A DNA stretch of 64,000 bases from Nitrospirillum iridis. Lineage in GTDB: Bacteria; Pseudomonadota; Alphaproteobacteria; Azospirillales; Azospirillaceae. Shown here one piece after another: positions 24,980 to 34,158 of this stretch; position 1 is the first letter of the stretch; every line of letters begins with the position of its first letter. Under the pieces are notes generated by a model. It saw nothing but the letters and a program-made list of their open reading frames with translations. It did no database searches and had not been told where the DNA came from. The position numbers and the translations under genes were made by a program. Location of the stretch: contig NZ_JACIIZ010000015.1 of the NCBI RefSeq assembly GCF_014205765.1, positions 124,001 to 188,000 on the forward strand, written 5' to 3'.

Positions 24980-25624
24980 TCAGCCGCCCACCAGGCCCGC
25001 GGCCAGGTTGATGCCCAGCGCCACGATGGCGGTGTTGAAGATGAAGGAGAGCAGGGCGTGGGCCAGCACGGCGCGGCGGATGAACGCCGTCTGCGTCGTC
25101 ACGTCCGACACCTGGGCCGTCATGCCGATGGTGAAGGCGAAATAGAGGAACTCCCAATAGTCAGGCTGCTTGCAGCCGGGGAAATCGATGCCCTTGCCCT
25201 CCAGCCAATAGGAATGGGCGTAGTGCTGGGCGAAGATGACGTGGACGAAGCCCCAGGAGCAGAAGACGGTGGCGGCACCCAGCGCGGCGCTGGCCGCGGC
25301 GTAGGGCGTGCCCTTGGCGTCCGCCACCTCCAGCACGATGGCGACCAGCGAGGCCAGCGCCGCCATGCTGGTCACCAGCAGGATGACCCACTTGCCTGAT
25401 TCCAGTTCCCGCGCGCGGGCCCGGATGCTGTCCACGTTGGACCGGCCGAAATGGATCAGCACCAGGGTGATGTACAGGATGATGCCGGCGCACCAGCCCA
25501 CCAGCACGGCGCTGACCGGCGACATCACCCGGCCGGCGCCCAGGCCGGTGACGACGCTGAACGCCAGCCCGATATAGAGGCTGGGATGGTGGCGGAAGGG
25601 CTGGATCAGGCTGCCGGCGGCCAT
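24980..25624 (-). CDS. DUF1345 family membrane protein
   Basis: 214-aa inner-membrane protein with about five hydrophobic segments (SLYIGLAFSVVTGLGAGRVM, then AVLVGWCAGIILYITLVLIH, and so on). The stretch KQPDYWEFLYFAFTIGMTAQ and the later RRAVLAHALLSFIFNT are DUF1345 hallmarks, and length is right. Function unknown. The start at 25624 gives the normal family length; an ATG 48 nt further upstream (25672) is possible. A much longer antisense frame that continues through the neighbouring macroglobulin gene is an artefact. Divergent from the macroglobulin-like gene. Confidence 0.88.
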   Translation of the reverse strand: MAAGSLIQPFRHHPSLYIGLAFSVVTGLGAGRVMSPVSAVLVGWCAGIILYITLVLIHFGRSNVDSIRARARELESGKWVILLVTSMAALASLVAIVLEVADAKGTPYAAASAALGAATVFCSWGFVHVIFAQHYAHSYWLEGKGIDFPGCKQPDYWEFLYFAFTIGMTAQVSDVTTQTAFIRRAVLAHALLSFIFNTAIVALGINLAAGLVGG

Positions 25625-25912
25625 GGAAGGGCCCTTGGTCAGGGGAGGGGACCTCAGCGATAGGCCGCCCATCCCGCCCCCGCAAGGTGTCAAGAGGGCC
25701 GAGGCCACCCATCGTCCGGCCGCTATGGCCTTTGGCCTAACGGTGAAAGGTCGGCGGGAAAGGTCGAAGGGGGTGCCGTACCGATAACGCGCCTGTTGCA
25801 ATAGCGTCCAAAACATCGTCCTCTGGCGCCCTGACTGGCCGCGCGCCCATCCATATGGGCGCCGGTTTCCTGGTTTCTTGCCGTCATTATCGGGGTGGAG
25901 GCCCCGTCGCCC

Positions 25913-28900
25913 ATGGTGCGTAGCTTTGCCGCGGCCCTCGCTCTGGCTGTCTTCCTCCCCGCCGCCGTCACAGCTTCCCCCCAAGAGCGGCCTCCGGCAT
26001 CGCCGCCGCCGGTGGCGGCCCCGGCCCCCGCCGCTTCGGTGTCCCCCGCCGGCCCGCCGCCGGCCAAGCCCGCGACTCAAGGCCCTGCCGATGCCGGCCC
26101 CTTCGGCCTGACCGGCCTGGAGGTGAATGCCGAGCGCGACGATCCCGAGGCCTGCTTCACCTTCAACCGCCCCCTGGCCAAGGCCCGCCCCGGCCTGCAG
26201 GACCCCTATGCCGGCAAGGTCGAGGTTCTGCTCAAGAACGGCCCGGCCGACGCGGGCGCGCCGGTGCAGCGGCCGGTGGTGGTGCGTGACCGCACCCTCT
26301 GCGTCCAAAAGCTGGAACACGGCCGCCATTACGCCGTGACCCTGAAGGCCGGCCTGCCCGCCGCCGGCGGGGTGGAAACCCTGCCCGCCCCGCAGTCGCG
26401 CGAGATCGAGGTGCTGAACCGCCGGCCGGTGCTGGCCTTCCGTGGCGGTGGCTACATCCTGCCCCGCATCGGCCGCGACGGCCTGCCGTTGCGCACCATC
26501 AATGTGGACCGTGCCCGCCTTCAGGTGTTGCACATCAAGGACCGCTCGCTGGTCGAGCAAATCTATTATGGCCGGCTGAACCAGACGCTGAACGACCTGG
26601 ATGTGGGCTCGCTGGTGGAAAAGAACGGCGAGCTGGTGTGGCGCGGTGAGATGGCGGTGGGCACCAAGCGCAACCAGGCGCAGGTCACGCCCTTCCCCAT
26701 CGACGCCGTCCTGGGCCAGCTGAAGCCCGGCGTCTACGTGGCGGTGGCGGAGGATGCGGGCGCCAAGACCGCCGGCTGGGAAGGTCGCGCCACGCAGTGG
26801 TTCATCGTCTCCGACCTCGGCCTGACCACCTTGTCGGGCACCAACGGCTTGCTGGTCTATGTCCATTCCCTGCGCACCGCCACGCCGTTGGCGGGGGTGG
26901 AGGTGCGGGTGGTGGCCCGGGACAACAAGGAATTGGGCAAGGTGTTGACGGGGCCCGATGGGGCCGCCCGCTTCGACGCCGCCTCCGGCGCCGCCAAGGG
27001 CCAGGCCCTGTTCGCCAGCGCCAAGGATGGTGACTTCAGCTTCCTCGACCTGACGGCCCCCGGCCTGGATCTGGCCGCCCGGGGTGCCGCCGGCCGTCCT
27101 TCGCCGGGTCCCCTGGACGCCTTCGTCTTCGCCGATCGCGGCATCTATCGCCCGGGTGAGGCGGTGCACACCACCACCCTGCTGCGCGACGCCGCCGGCC
27201 AGGCGGTGTCGGGCCGCCCTCTGACGCTCAAGGTCCAGCGTCCCGATGGGCTGGAGATCGAGCGTTTCACCCTGGCCGACCGCGGCATGGGCGGATACGC
27301 CGCCTCCCTCGACCTGCCCAGCAACGCGGCCACCGGCAGCTGGACCGTGACCGTTCATGCCGACCCGGACGGCCCGCCCGTGGGCACCCTGCGCTTCCAG
27401 GTGGCCGATTTCGTGCCGCCGCGCGTCAACCTGGATCTCGCCAGCGATCAGGCCCGTGTGGGGCCGGACGGGACGCTGACCCTGTCGATCAATGGCCGCA
27501 CGCCCAGCGGCGCGTCGGCCGCCAACCTGGCCGGCACCCTCTCGGTGACCCTGCGCCCCGCCGCCGATCCTTTCCCCCAGGCCCCTTACCAGGGCTATCG
27601 CTTCGGCCTGGCGCAAGAGGACGGCGCCCCGCGGCAGGAAACGCTGCCTGGCTTCGCCACCGACGCCAACGGTGTCGCCAGCGTGCCCGTCGCGCTCAAA
27701 GGCAAGCTCGATGGGTCCCGCCCGTTGGAGGCGGTGTTCCATGCCGCCCTGTTCGACGTGGGCGGCGGCACCACGGGCCACGACCTGGTGGTCCCGGTGG
27801 AACGGTACCCCTACACCATCGGCATCCGCCCCCGCTTCAACGACGACGCCGTGCCGGAAGGGGCGACGGCGGCCTTCGATGTCGTCGCCGTGGCGCCCGA
27901 TGGCCGGCAGCTGGACAAGGGCCAGCTGTCCTATGACCTTTATGAGGAACGCCTGGACTATGTCTGGTTCGAGGCCAACGGCAGCTGGGACTATAAGCCC
28001 CAGGTCCGCGACCAGAAGGTGACGGGCGGCACGGTGGCGGCCACGGCCAAGGCGCCGGGTGGCGTCGAGGTGCCCGTCTCCTCCGGCCGCTACCGGCTGG
28101 AAGTGTACGATCCCGCCACCGGTGTGTCCGGCAGCGTGCGTTTCGCCGCCGGCTCTTGGGTCAGCGCCCGGTTGGGGGAGACCCCGGACGCCGTGGAGGT
28201 GACCGTGAAGGGGGCCGTGGGTGGTGGTCCGCTGGTGCCCGGGGCCAAGGCCGCCGTCTTCGTGCGCCCGCCCTATCGCAGCACCGTGCTGATCACCCTG
28301 GCCGATCGCGCCGTGCGCCAGACGCTGACCCGTGAGATCGGGGCCGAGGGCGCGCTGGTGGAGATCCCCGTCGATGCCGACATCGGCGGCGGGGCCTACG
28401 TCATCGCCAACGCCTTCGCCCCGGTGGAAGCCGGCCGCCGCTCTCTGCCCCGCCGCGCCGTGGGGGTGGACTATCTGCCGGTGGCCCTGGGCAACCACGC
28501 CCTGGCGCCCAAGCTGGATGGCCCGGCCGAGGCCCGGCCGCGCCAGACCATCCATATTCCCATCCAGGTGCCGGGCGTGGCCCCGGGCCAGGGCGTTCAT
28601 CTCGTGTTGTCCGCCGTGGACCAGGGTGTCCTCGACATCACCGGCTACAGACCCCCGGATCCGGAGGCCTGGTTCTTCGGCAAGCGCCAGCTCGGCGTGG
28701 ACATCCATGACGTCTATGGTCGACTGACGGCGCCGCACGGCGCCCCGGGCGCCCCGACGCCGGTGCCGGCCGCCACCTCCGACGCCGTGCCGCCGCGTGG
28801 CGCGCCGGTGGTCGCCCTCTATTCCGGCATCCTGGCCGTGGGCAATGACGGCAAGGTGCAGGTGCCGCTGACCCTGCCGGACTTCCAGGGGCGCCTGCGC

Positions 28901-30868
28901 CTGATGGCCACCGTGTGGTCGGCCGGGGCGTTGGGCCATGCCGACCGGGTGCTGCCGGTGCGCGACCCGGTGCAGGCCGATCTGGCGCTGCCCCGTTTCC
29001 TGGCGCCGGACGATACCGCCCGCCTGGCCCTGACCTTGACCAACAGCACAGGCACCCGGGGCACCTATACGGTGACCCTGCAGGCCGAGGGGCCGCTGTC
29101 CTTCCCCGTCGACACGACCAACCGTGGCGTCGGCGTCAAGAAGCGCAAGGGCAAGGACGTGGTGCGGCCGGAGCCGCGCGACGTCGTCGCCGTCTTCCAT
29201 GGCCTGGCCAAGGGCGGCGAGGTCACCCTGAACCGGGTGGTCAGGGGGCTGGCCGTGGGCGCCGGCCGTCTGGTTATGACGGTGAAAGGGCCCGAGGGCG
29301 TGGTGCTGACACGCGAGTTCGCGGTGCCGGTGCGGGGCAACCTGCCCGTCGTCACCCGGCATGAGACCGCTGACATCCGCCCGGGCACCACCGTCCAGGT
29401 GGCGGCGGAATCGGCACAGGGTCTGCGGCCGGAGACGGTGGTGTCGGGCCTGGCCCTCAGCCCCCTGCCGGAACTGAACGTGCCCGGGTTGCTGATGACC
29501 CTGGACCGCAATCCCTATGGCTCCGCCGAACAGATCACCAGCCGCGCCCTGCCGCTGCTGTACCTGGGAGATGCCGGCAAGGCCTTGGGCCTCTACACCG
29601 ACGCGACCTTGCGGGAACGCATCGACCGGGCCGTCGACAAGCTGTTGGCCCTGGAACGGGCCGATGGCGGCTTCGCCCTGTGGTCGGCGGACGGCCCGGC
29701 TGAGCCCTGGCTGTCGGCCTACGTGATGGACTTCCTGACCCGGGCCCGCGACGCCGGCCACGCCGTGCCGGACGCACCCTACCGCAAGGGCCTGGACTGG
29801 CTGGTGCGCAGCATCAGCAACAGCTGGGTGGAACCGGCCGACCTGCCGGCCCGGGCCTATGGCTTGGCCGTGGTGGCCAAGGCCAAGGCGGTGGACGCCA
29901 CGCCCGTGCGCTATTTTTATGAGACCTTCTGGGACAAGCTGCCCACCCGCCTGGCCCGCGCCCATGCGGCCGCGGCGCTGGCGGCGGTGGGCTTGCCCCA
30001 GGCCCAGGACGCCTATGCCCGGGTTGACGGCTTGCGTATCACCCTGCCGGGCATGCGCGACTTCGGGTCCGATCTGCGGGACCGGGCGGCCAGCCTGGCC
30101 CTGCTGGCGGAGGGCAACACCCCGGTCGAGCGCCTGACCGCCCAAGCCAAGGAAGTGCAGGGACTGCTGCGCGAGCCGGCCCTGATCAGCAGCCAGGAAC
30201 GCGCCTGGTTGCTGGTGGCGGCGCGGGGCCTGATGCAGCGCGCCGGATCCATGACCCTGGGCGTCGCCGGGCAGCCGGCGGCCGAAACCCGGCCCCTGGT
30301 GCGGCGCCTGGACATCAGCGGCCGGTCCTTGACCGTGGCCAACGGCGGGCAGTCGCCCGTGCAACGCACGGTCGCCATTTCCGGCATCCCCGTGGCGGAG
30401 GCGCCGGCGGCGAAGGGACCGGCGCCCAGCCAGGCCTATACCGTCGAGCGCCGTATCCTGGATCTGAAGGGCCACCCGGTGGACCTGGCGCACGTGCGTC
30501 AGAACGACCTGCTGGCGGTGGTGCTGTCGGGCAAGGTCGAGGGGGCGGGCCCCATCCAGGTTCTGGTGAGCGATCCGGTGGCGGCCGGCTTGACCATTGA
30601 GACGGTGCGCATCGCCCGGGGCGGCCTGCCGCCGGAACTGGCGGGTGCTGTGGGCGACCTCAGCGATGCCACCCATGTGGAGGCGCGGGAGGACCGCTAC
30701 GTCGCGGCCGTGGATCTGGCGGCTGACCGTCGTGAGTTCCGCCTGGTCTACCTGGTCCGCGCCGCTTTGCCGGGCACCTACGCCCTGGCCCCGTCCCAGG
30801 TGGAGGAATGGACCTCGCCCAACCACCAGGCGATGGGCGCGGCCGGCAGTTTGACCATCGTTCCTTGA
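25913..30868 (+). CDS. bacterial alpha-2-macroglobulin-like protein lacking the thioester Cys
   Basis: 1651-aa periplasmic protein. A Sec signal (MVRSFAAALALAVFLPAAVT) is followed by a Pro/Ala-rich linker, repeated MG-type beta domains, the A2M signatures DRGIYRPGEAVHTTTLLRD and YNGAEQ-like region, and a C-terminal alpha-alpha toroid. The thioester site, normally YGCxEQ, reads NPYGSAEQITSRALPLLYL: Ser1204 (TCC, 29522-29524) replaces Cys, with Glu1206 and Gln1207 kept. It therefore cannot form the covalent protease trap and resembles the non-thioester YfaS branch. No lipobox Cys and no pbpC neighbour are seen. The ATG at 25913 follows GTGGAGG by 11 nt. Repeat copy B starts 4 nt after the stop. 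Confidence 0.93.
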   Translation: MVRSFAAALALAVFLPAAVTASPQERPPASPPPVAAPAPAASVSPAGPPPAKPATQGPADAGPFGLTGLEVNAERDDPEACFTFNRPLAKARPGLQDPYAGKVEVLLKNGPADAGAPVQRPVVVRDRTLCVQKLEHGRHYAVTLKAGLPAAGGVETLPAPQSREIEVLNRRPVLAFRGGGYILPRIGRDGLPLRTINVDRARLQVLHIKDRSLVEQIYYGRLNQTLNDLDVGSLVEKNGELVWRGEMAVGTKRNQAQVTPFPIDAVLGQLKPGVYVAVAEDAGAKTAGWEGRATQWFIVSDLGLTTLSGTNGLLVYVHSLRTATPLAGVEVRVVARDNKELGKVLTGPDGAARFDAASGAAKGQALFASAKDGDFSFLDLTAPGLDLAARGAAGRPSPGPLDAFVFADRGIYRPGEAVHTTTLLRDAAGQAVSGRPLTLKVQRPDGLEIERFTLADRGMGGYAASLDLPSNAATGSWTVTVHADPDGPPVGTLRFQVADFVPPRVNLDLASDQARVGPDGTLTLSINGRTPSGASAANLAGTLSVTLRPAADPFPQAPYQGYRFGLAQEDGAPRQETLPGFATDANGVASVPVALKGKLDGSRPLEAVFHAALFDVGGGTTGHDLVVPVERYPYTIGIRPRFNDDAVPEGATAAFDVVAVAPDGRQLDKGQLSYDLYEERLDYVWFEANGSWDYKPQVRDQKVTGGTVAATAKAPGGVEVPVSSGRYRLEVYDPATGVSGSVRFAAGSWVSARLGETPDAVEVTVKGAVGGGPLVPGAKAAVFVRPPYRSTVLITLADRAVRQTLTREIGAEGALVEIPVDADIGGGAYVIANAFAPVEAGRRSLPRRAVGVDYLPVALGNHALAPKLDGPAEARPRQTIHIPIQVPGVAPGQGVHLVLSAVDQGVLDITGYRPPDPEAWFFGKRQLGVDIHDVYGRLTAPHGAPGAPTPVPAATSDAVPPRGAPVVALYSGILAVGNDGKVQVPLTLPDFQGRLRLMATVWSAGALGHADRVLPVRDPVQADLALPRFLAPDDTARLALTLTNSTGTRGTYTVTLQAEGPLSFPVDTTNRGVGVKKRKGKDVVRPEPRDVVAVFHGLAKGGEVTLNRVVRGLAVGAGRLVMTVKGPEGVVLTREFAVPVRGNLPVVTRHETADIRPGTTVQVAAESAQGLRPETVVSGLALSPLPELNVPGLLMTLDRNPYGSAEQITSRALPLLYLGDAGKALGLYTDATLRERIDRAVDKLLALERADGGFALWSADGPAEPWLSAYVMDFLTRARDAGHAVPDAPYRKGLDWLVRSISNSWVEPADLPARAYGLAVVAKAKAVDATPVRYFYETFWDKLPTRLARAHAAAALAAVGLPQAQDAYARVDGLRITLPGMRDFGSDLRDRAASLALLAEGNTPVERLTAQAKEVQGLLREPALISSQERAWLLVAARGLMQRAGSMTLGVAGQPAAETRPLVRRLDISGRSLTVANGGQSPVQRTVAISGIPVAEAPAAKGPAPSQAYTVERRILDLKGHPVDLAHVRQNDLLAVVLSGKVEGAGPIQVLVSDPVAAGLTIETVRIARGGLPPELAGAVGDLSDATHVEAREDRYVAAVDLAADRREFRLVYLVRAALPGTYALAPSQVEEWTSPNHQAMGAAGSLTIVP

Positions 30869-30871
30869 ATG

Positions 30872-31044
30872 ATACCAGCGGCATGAGGTTTCGACTCGTG
30901 CCGCTGTAGCCCGCGACCGCGGGCGCCGGAGATTTGCGGGGAGCCGAAGGCGGACTGTAAATCGAGGATCAGCCAAGCCGCCGGATGGCGGCGCCCGGCG
31001 TTTGAGGGGGCGTTTGACCGGTCACGATCAAATGCCGTTGGTAT
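30872..31044 (+). repeat. dispersed structured repeat, copy B (173 bp, most complete)
   Basis: Bounded by imperfect terminal inverted repeats ATACCAGCGGCAT (30872-30884) and ATGCCGTTGGTAT (31032-31044), 12 of 13 bases matching in inverted sense. Inside are a left stem-loop (CAGCGGCATGAG with CTCGTGCCGCTG), a GACC-loop hairpin (GCCCGC/GCGGGC), a GGAT-loop hairpin (GCCGCC 30977-30982, GGCGGC 30987-30992) and a right stem (GCGTTTGA/TCAAATGC). It begins 3 nt after the macroglobulin stop, between convergent genes. Confidence 0.92.
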
Positions 31045-31063
31045 GAGAACCCCAAACAGGCCG

Positions 31064-31100
31064 TCAGGCGGGCGGGGCGGGTGTCCGCCCGCTCGCCTGA
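31064..31100. terminator. GC-rich hairpin between convergent genes
   Basis: TCAGGCG (31064-31070) pairs with CGCCTGA (31094-31100), extended by a G-T pair and five more G-C pairs, 13 pairs in all with an 11-nt loop. It lies after repeat copy B and 56 bp before the cold-shock gene stop, so it could end transcription from either side. There is no strong T tract on either strand. Confidence 0.4.
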
Positions 31101-31156
31101 TCCGCCCCTTTAACGGAACCAGGGGGCCGGCGTTGTACCGGGTAAGGCACAGGTCC

Positions 31157-31690
31157 CTAAACCAGCGCCACCCACACGGCTTCGCGGCCCTTGGGGGCGT
31201 CGGCGATGCGCATCTGCACCCGCTGGCCCTCATCCAGATGGTCCATGCCACAGCGGCGCAGCACGCTTTTGTGGACGAACACGTCCTTGCCGCCGTCATC
31301 GGCCAGGACGAAGCCGAAGCCCTTGTCGGCCTTGAACCATTTGACGGTGCCGTCGATCTCGATCTCCGACCCCGTGGGCACCCGGTCGCGGGTGCGGGGG
31401 GCCGATGGGCCGCCACGGTCGGGTGCGGCGGCCACGCCCGTGACCTCCACGATGCGCAGCACCTGGGGCCCTTTGGGCCCGGCACCGACGGTACACAGCA
31501 GTTCCGTCCCCTCGGTGATGTCGTTCAGGCCCGCGCGGGTGATCACCGAAATGTGAAGGAAAGCGTCAGGGGTTCCATCCTCCAAGGCGACGAAGCCGAA
31601 ACCCTTAGAGGTGTTGAACCATTTGACCTGGGCCTTTGCCGGGAGACCCTCGTCCTGGCTGAAGGCATCATACGATCCGAAGCGTGGCAC
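31157..31690 (-). CDS. double cold-shock-domain protein
   Basis: 177-aa protein with two cold-shock domains in tandem. Domain 1 (about residues 15-80) has VKWFNTSKGFGFVALEDG and DAFLHIS; domain 2 (about 113-177) has VKWFKADKGFGFVLADDG and DVFVHKS. These are the RNP1 and RNP2 nucleic-acid-binding motifs. A Gly/Pro/Arg linker joins them. Two-domain CSPs of about 190 aa are typical of alphaproteobacteria (CspC/CspD-like in Caulobacter), acting as RNA chaperones. The GTG at 31690 (VPRFGSYDAF) is preferred because GGAAGG precedes it; an ATG at 31726 would add 12 residues. Convergent with the macroglobulin gene. Confidence 0.9.
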   Translation of the reverse strand: MPRFGSYDAFSQDEGLPAKAQVKWFNTSKGFGFVALEDGTPDAFLHISVITRAGLNDITEGTELLCTVGAGPKGPQVLRIVEVTGVAAAPDRGGPSAPRTRDRVPTGSEIEIDGTVKWFKADKGFGFVLADDGGKDVFVHKSVLRRCGMDHLDEGQRVQMRIADAPKGREAVWVALV

Positions 31691-32246
31691 GAGGCAGTAC
31701 CTTCCCGATATGTGCCGGATCCCCAAACGGGCGCCGGCCCGATGATCTGACCCCCCAACTCCGCCGCGCCGGGTGCGTCCGGATTCCTCCGGAACTGTCC
31801 CTGGTTTTCTTCCTATGCGGCAGCTTGACCCGTCTTAATGGTAAACATAAACCATGAACGTCCGCTACTGTAATGTGTGGAAAAATGTTGCGCTGCGGCA
31901 GGGGCTTCGTTCCTTTCATCCACAGGTTCGCGGCCCTTTGATACGCCCGGTTTCACGGCGGCGCCCACCCAAGGGCGGCAACGCTGGGTTGCCGTTTCCG
32001 CCCCGGGCCCGACCCGGGGGGAAACGCGGGACCGGCGCCGCGCTTTCACGAAACGCTTGAGTAGCGTCCGCGATGCAGGCACGTTACCGCCCTAGACCGG
32101 GGTGGAACGCCCCGGCATGTCGGTTGCCGATACGATCGCCGGGTATGCGTCCCTCGTCGCCAGGTCGGCACCCTTGAGCTTCAAATCACGAATTGGAGCG
32201 GTGGCGTCCCCGTGCCTGAGGGGGACCCGCCCTGGGGAGAAAACGT
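31691..32246. other. intergenic region, divergent promoters of csp and fadD
   Basis: No gene I can support; the small frames here have unnatural compositions. It holds an AT-rich core around 31830-31890 (local GC well below average), which suits the cold-shock gene promoter and long leader typical of csp genes, and a weak inverted repeat ATGGT ... ACCAT (31839-31856). The right part is GC-rich and leads to GGGGAG, the fadD ribosome-binding site. Confidence 0.5.
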
Positions 32247-33965
32247 ATGATGGCCGACCAGGCCGTAAGTGCGGCGCACATTTGGGAACATAGCTATCCG
32301 TCGGGCGTGGATTGGAACGCGCCCATACCGGTGAAGCCCCTGACGGATCTGTTTGACAGTTCCGCCGCGCGGTTCGCCGACCGCCCCTTCATCGATTTCC
32401 TGGGAAAACGCTACACCTATCGCCAGGGCGCCGACATGGTCGACCGCGTGGCGAAGGGCTTGCAGGCGCTGGGCGTGGGGCGGGGCAGCAATGTCGGCCT
32501 GTTCCTGCCCAACACCCCGTATTCGGTCTTCTGCTACTACGGCATCCTGAAGACCGGCGCCACGGTGGTGAACTTCAACCCCCTCTATGCCGAACGTGAG
32601 CTCGTCAAGCAGATCAATGACTCCGAGGTGGAGATCATGATCACGGTGGACGTGCCGCAGTGCTACGACAAGATGGTCCTGATGCTGGGCCAGACCTGTC
32701 TGAAGACGATCGTCACCGGCCGCATGGCCGACATCCTGCCCTTCCCCAAAAGCCTGCTGTATCCGCTGGTCAAGCGGAAGGACATCAGCCATCCGCCGGC
32801 CGACGTCCACAACCTCAGCTTCCGGACGCTGACGGCCAACGACGGGCGCTACCGGCCGGTCACCATCGACCCGGTGGAGGATGTGGCGGTGCTGCAGTAC
32901 ACTGGCGGCACCACCGGCGTGCCCAAGGGCGCCATGCTGACCCATGCCAACCTCACCGCCAACACGGTGCAGTCGGCGCTGTGGTTCTACCAGGGCCGGC
33001 CGGGGCAGGAACGGATGCTGGGCGTGCTGCCCCTGTTCCATGTCTTCGCCATGACCGGCGTCATGAACCTGTCGATCTATCTGGGGGCGGAGATGATCCT
33101 GCTTCCCCGATTCGAGATCGAGCAGGTGCTGGACACCATCGACAAGAAGAAGCCCACCCAGTTCCCGGCGGTACCCACCATTTACACCGCCATCAACAAC
33201 TACAAGGACCGGGCCAAGTACGACCTGTCCTCGCTGGCGTTCAGCATATCCGGCGGCGCGCCGCTGCCGCTGGACGTCTGCCAGACCTTCGAGGGGCATA
33301 CCGGCTGCAAGCTGGTGGAGGGCTACGGCTTGTCCGAGTCGTCGCCGGTCGCCACCGTCAACCCGATCGACGGTCCGGTGGGCGGCAAGGTCAAGGTGGG
33401 CTCCATCGGCCTGCCGGTGCCGGGCACCATCATCGAGCTGATCGATGTGGAGGATGGCAAGACCCCCGTGGCCCAGGGCCAGCGGGGCGAGGTCTGCATC
33501 CGGGGCCCCCAGGTTATGAAGGGCTATTGGAAGCGACCGGAGGAGACAGCCGTCACCCTGCGCGACGGACGCCTGCACACCGGTGACGTCGGCTACATGG
33601 ATGAGGACGGCTACATCTACATCGTCGACCGCATCAAGGACATGATCCTGGCCGGCGGCTACAACGTCTATCCGCGCAATGTGGAGGAGGCGATCTACCT
33701 GCACCCCGCCGTCAACGAATGCATCGTGCTGGGCGTGCCCGATCCCTACCGCGGCCAGACGGTGAAGGCCTACATCAAGCTGACCGACGGCCACAGCCTA
33801 ACCCAGGCGGAGCTGTGCGACTTCCTGCGTGACAAGCTGTCGGCGATCGAGTTGCCCAAGCAGGTGGAATTCCGTGATGAATTGCCGAAGACCATGATCG
33901 GCAAGCTGTCGCGCAAGGCCCTGCTGGACGAGCTGGAGGCGCAGAAGACCGCCAGGGCCTCCTGA
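32247..33965 (+). CDS. fadD: long-chain fatty acid-CoA ligase
   Basis: 572-aa acyl-CoA synthetase that activates fatty acids with ATP and CoA for beta-oxidation. AMP-binding signature YTGGTTGVPKGAMLTHANLT (about residues 219-238), the fatty-acyl-CoA synthetase region GYGLSESSPVATVNP, then LHTGDVGYMDEDGYIYIVDR and the C-terminal PKTMIGKLSRKAL lysine motif. Length and order are those of FadD. GGGGAG lies 8 nt before the ATG; a second ATG follows directly. Monocistronic in appearance; 5 kb downstream is the fad operon that would use its product. Confidence 0.94.
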   Translation: MMADQAVSAAHIWEHSYPSGVDWNAPIPVKPLTDLFDSSAARFADRPFIDFLGKRYTYRQGADMVDRVAKGLQALGVGRGSNVGLFLPNTPYSVFCYYGILKTGATVVNFNPLYAERELVKQINDSEVEIMITVDVPQCYDKMVLMLGQTCLKTIVTGRMADILPFPKSLLYPLVKRKDISHPPADVHNLSFRTLTANDGRYRPVTIDPVEDVAVLQYTGGTTGVPKGAMLTHANLTANTVQSALWFYQGRPGQERMLGVLPLFHVFAMTGVMNLSIYLGAEMILLPRFEIEQVLDTIDKKKPTQFPAVPTIYTAINNYKDRAKYDLSSLAFSISGGAPLPLDVCQTFEGHTGCKLVEGYGLSESSPVATVNPIDGPVGGKVKVGSIGLPVPGTIIELIDVEDGKTPVAQGQRGEVCIRGPQVMKGYWKRPEETAVTLRDGRLHTGDVGYMDEDGYIYIVDRIKDMILAGGYNVYPRNVEEAIYLHPAVNECIVLGVPDPYRGQTVKAYIKLTDGHSLTQAELCDFLRDKLSAIELPKQVEFRDELPKTMIGKLSRKALLDELEAQKTARAS

Positions 33966-34020
33966 CGCCACGCGCCGCAGCCTGTAAAATCAGCCGGCGG
34001 CGGGGCCTGGAGCAGATCGC

Positions 34021-34042
34021 CCAAAGGCGGCATCGCCTTTGG
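34021..34042. other. short hairpin after fadD
   Basis: CCAAAGGCG (34021-34029) is perfectly complementary to CGCCTTTGG (34034-34042), with loop GCAT. It lies 55 bp after the fadD stop and has no T tract on the plus strand. It may be a weak terminator or an mRNA end structure. Confidence 0.4.
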
Positions 34043-34070
34043 GCGTGAAGCTGCTCACGGACAGACTCAT

Positions 34071-34112
34071 CTATAGCCGGCTGTGGTTCCGATTAAGCGC
34101 AGCCGGCTATAG
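34071..34112. promoter_or_regulatory. perfect 13-bp inverted repeat upstream of ribokinase gene
   Basis: CTATAGCCGGCTG (34071-34083) and CAGCCGGCTATAG (34100-34112) are exact inverted copies around a 16-bp centre, 46 bp before the kinase start. It could be a dimer-of-dimers operator or a leader hairpin. The regulator is unknown; no repressor gene is adjacent. Confidence 0.55.
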
Positions 34113-34158
34113 GTTCCGCCGCCGTTCTCTTTTCCGATATCGCTTCCTGAAGGTCTCC

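Noticed and set aside
24980-30976. A 1998-residue open frame on the minus strand through the macroglobulin region
   Set aside because: It is antisense to the well-supported macroglobulin gene; only its last 214 residues (DUF1345) are real. The His/Gln/Gly-rich composition of the rest is the usual antisense shadow in GC-rich DNA.
31813-32082. Small frames in the csp-fadD spacer
   Set aside because: Overlapping frames on both strands with Arg/Pro-rich composition and no ribosome-binding site.
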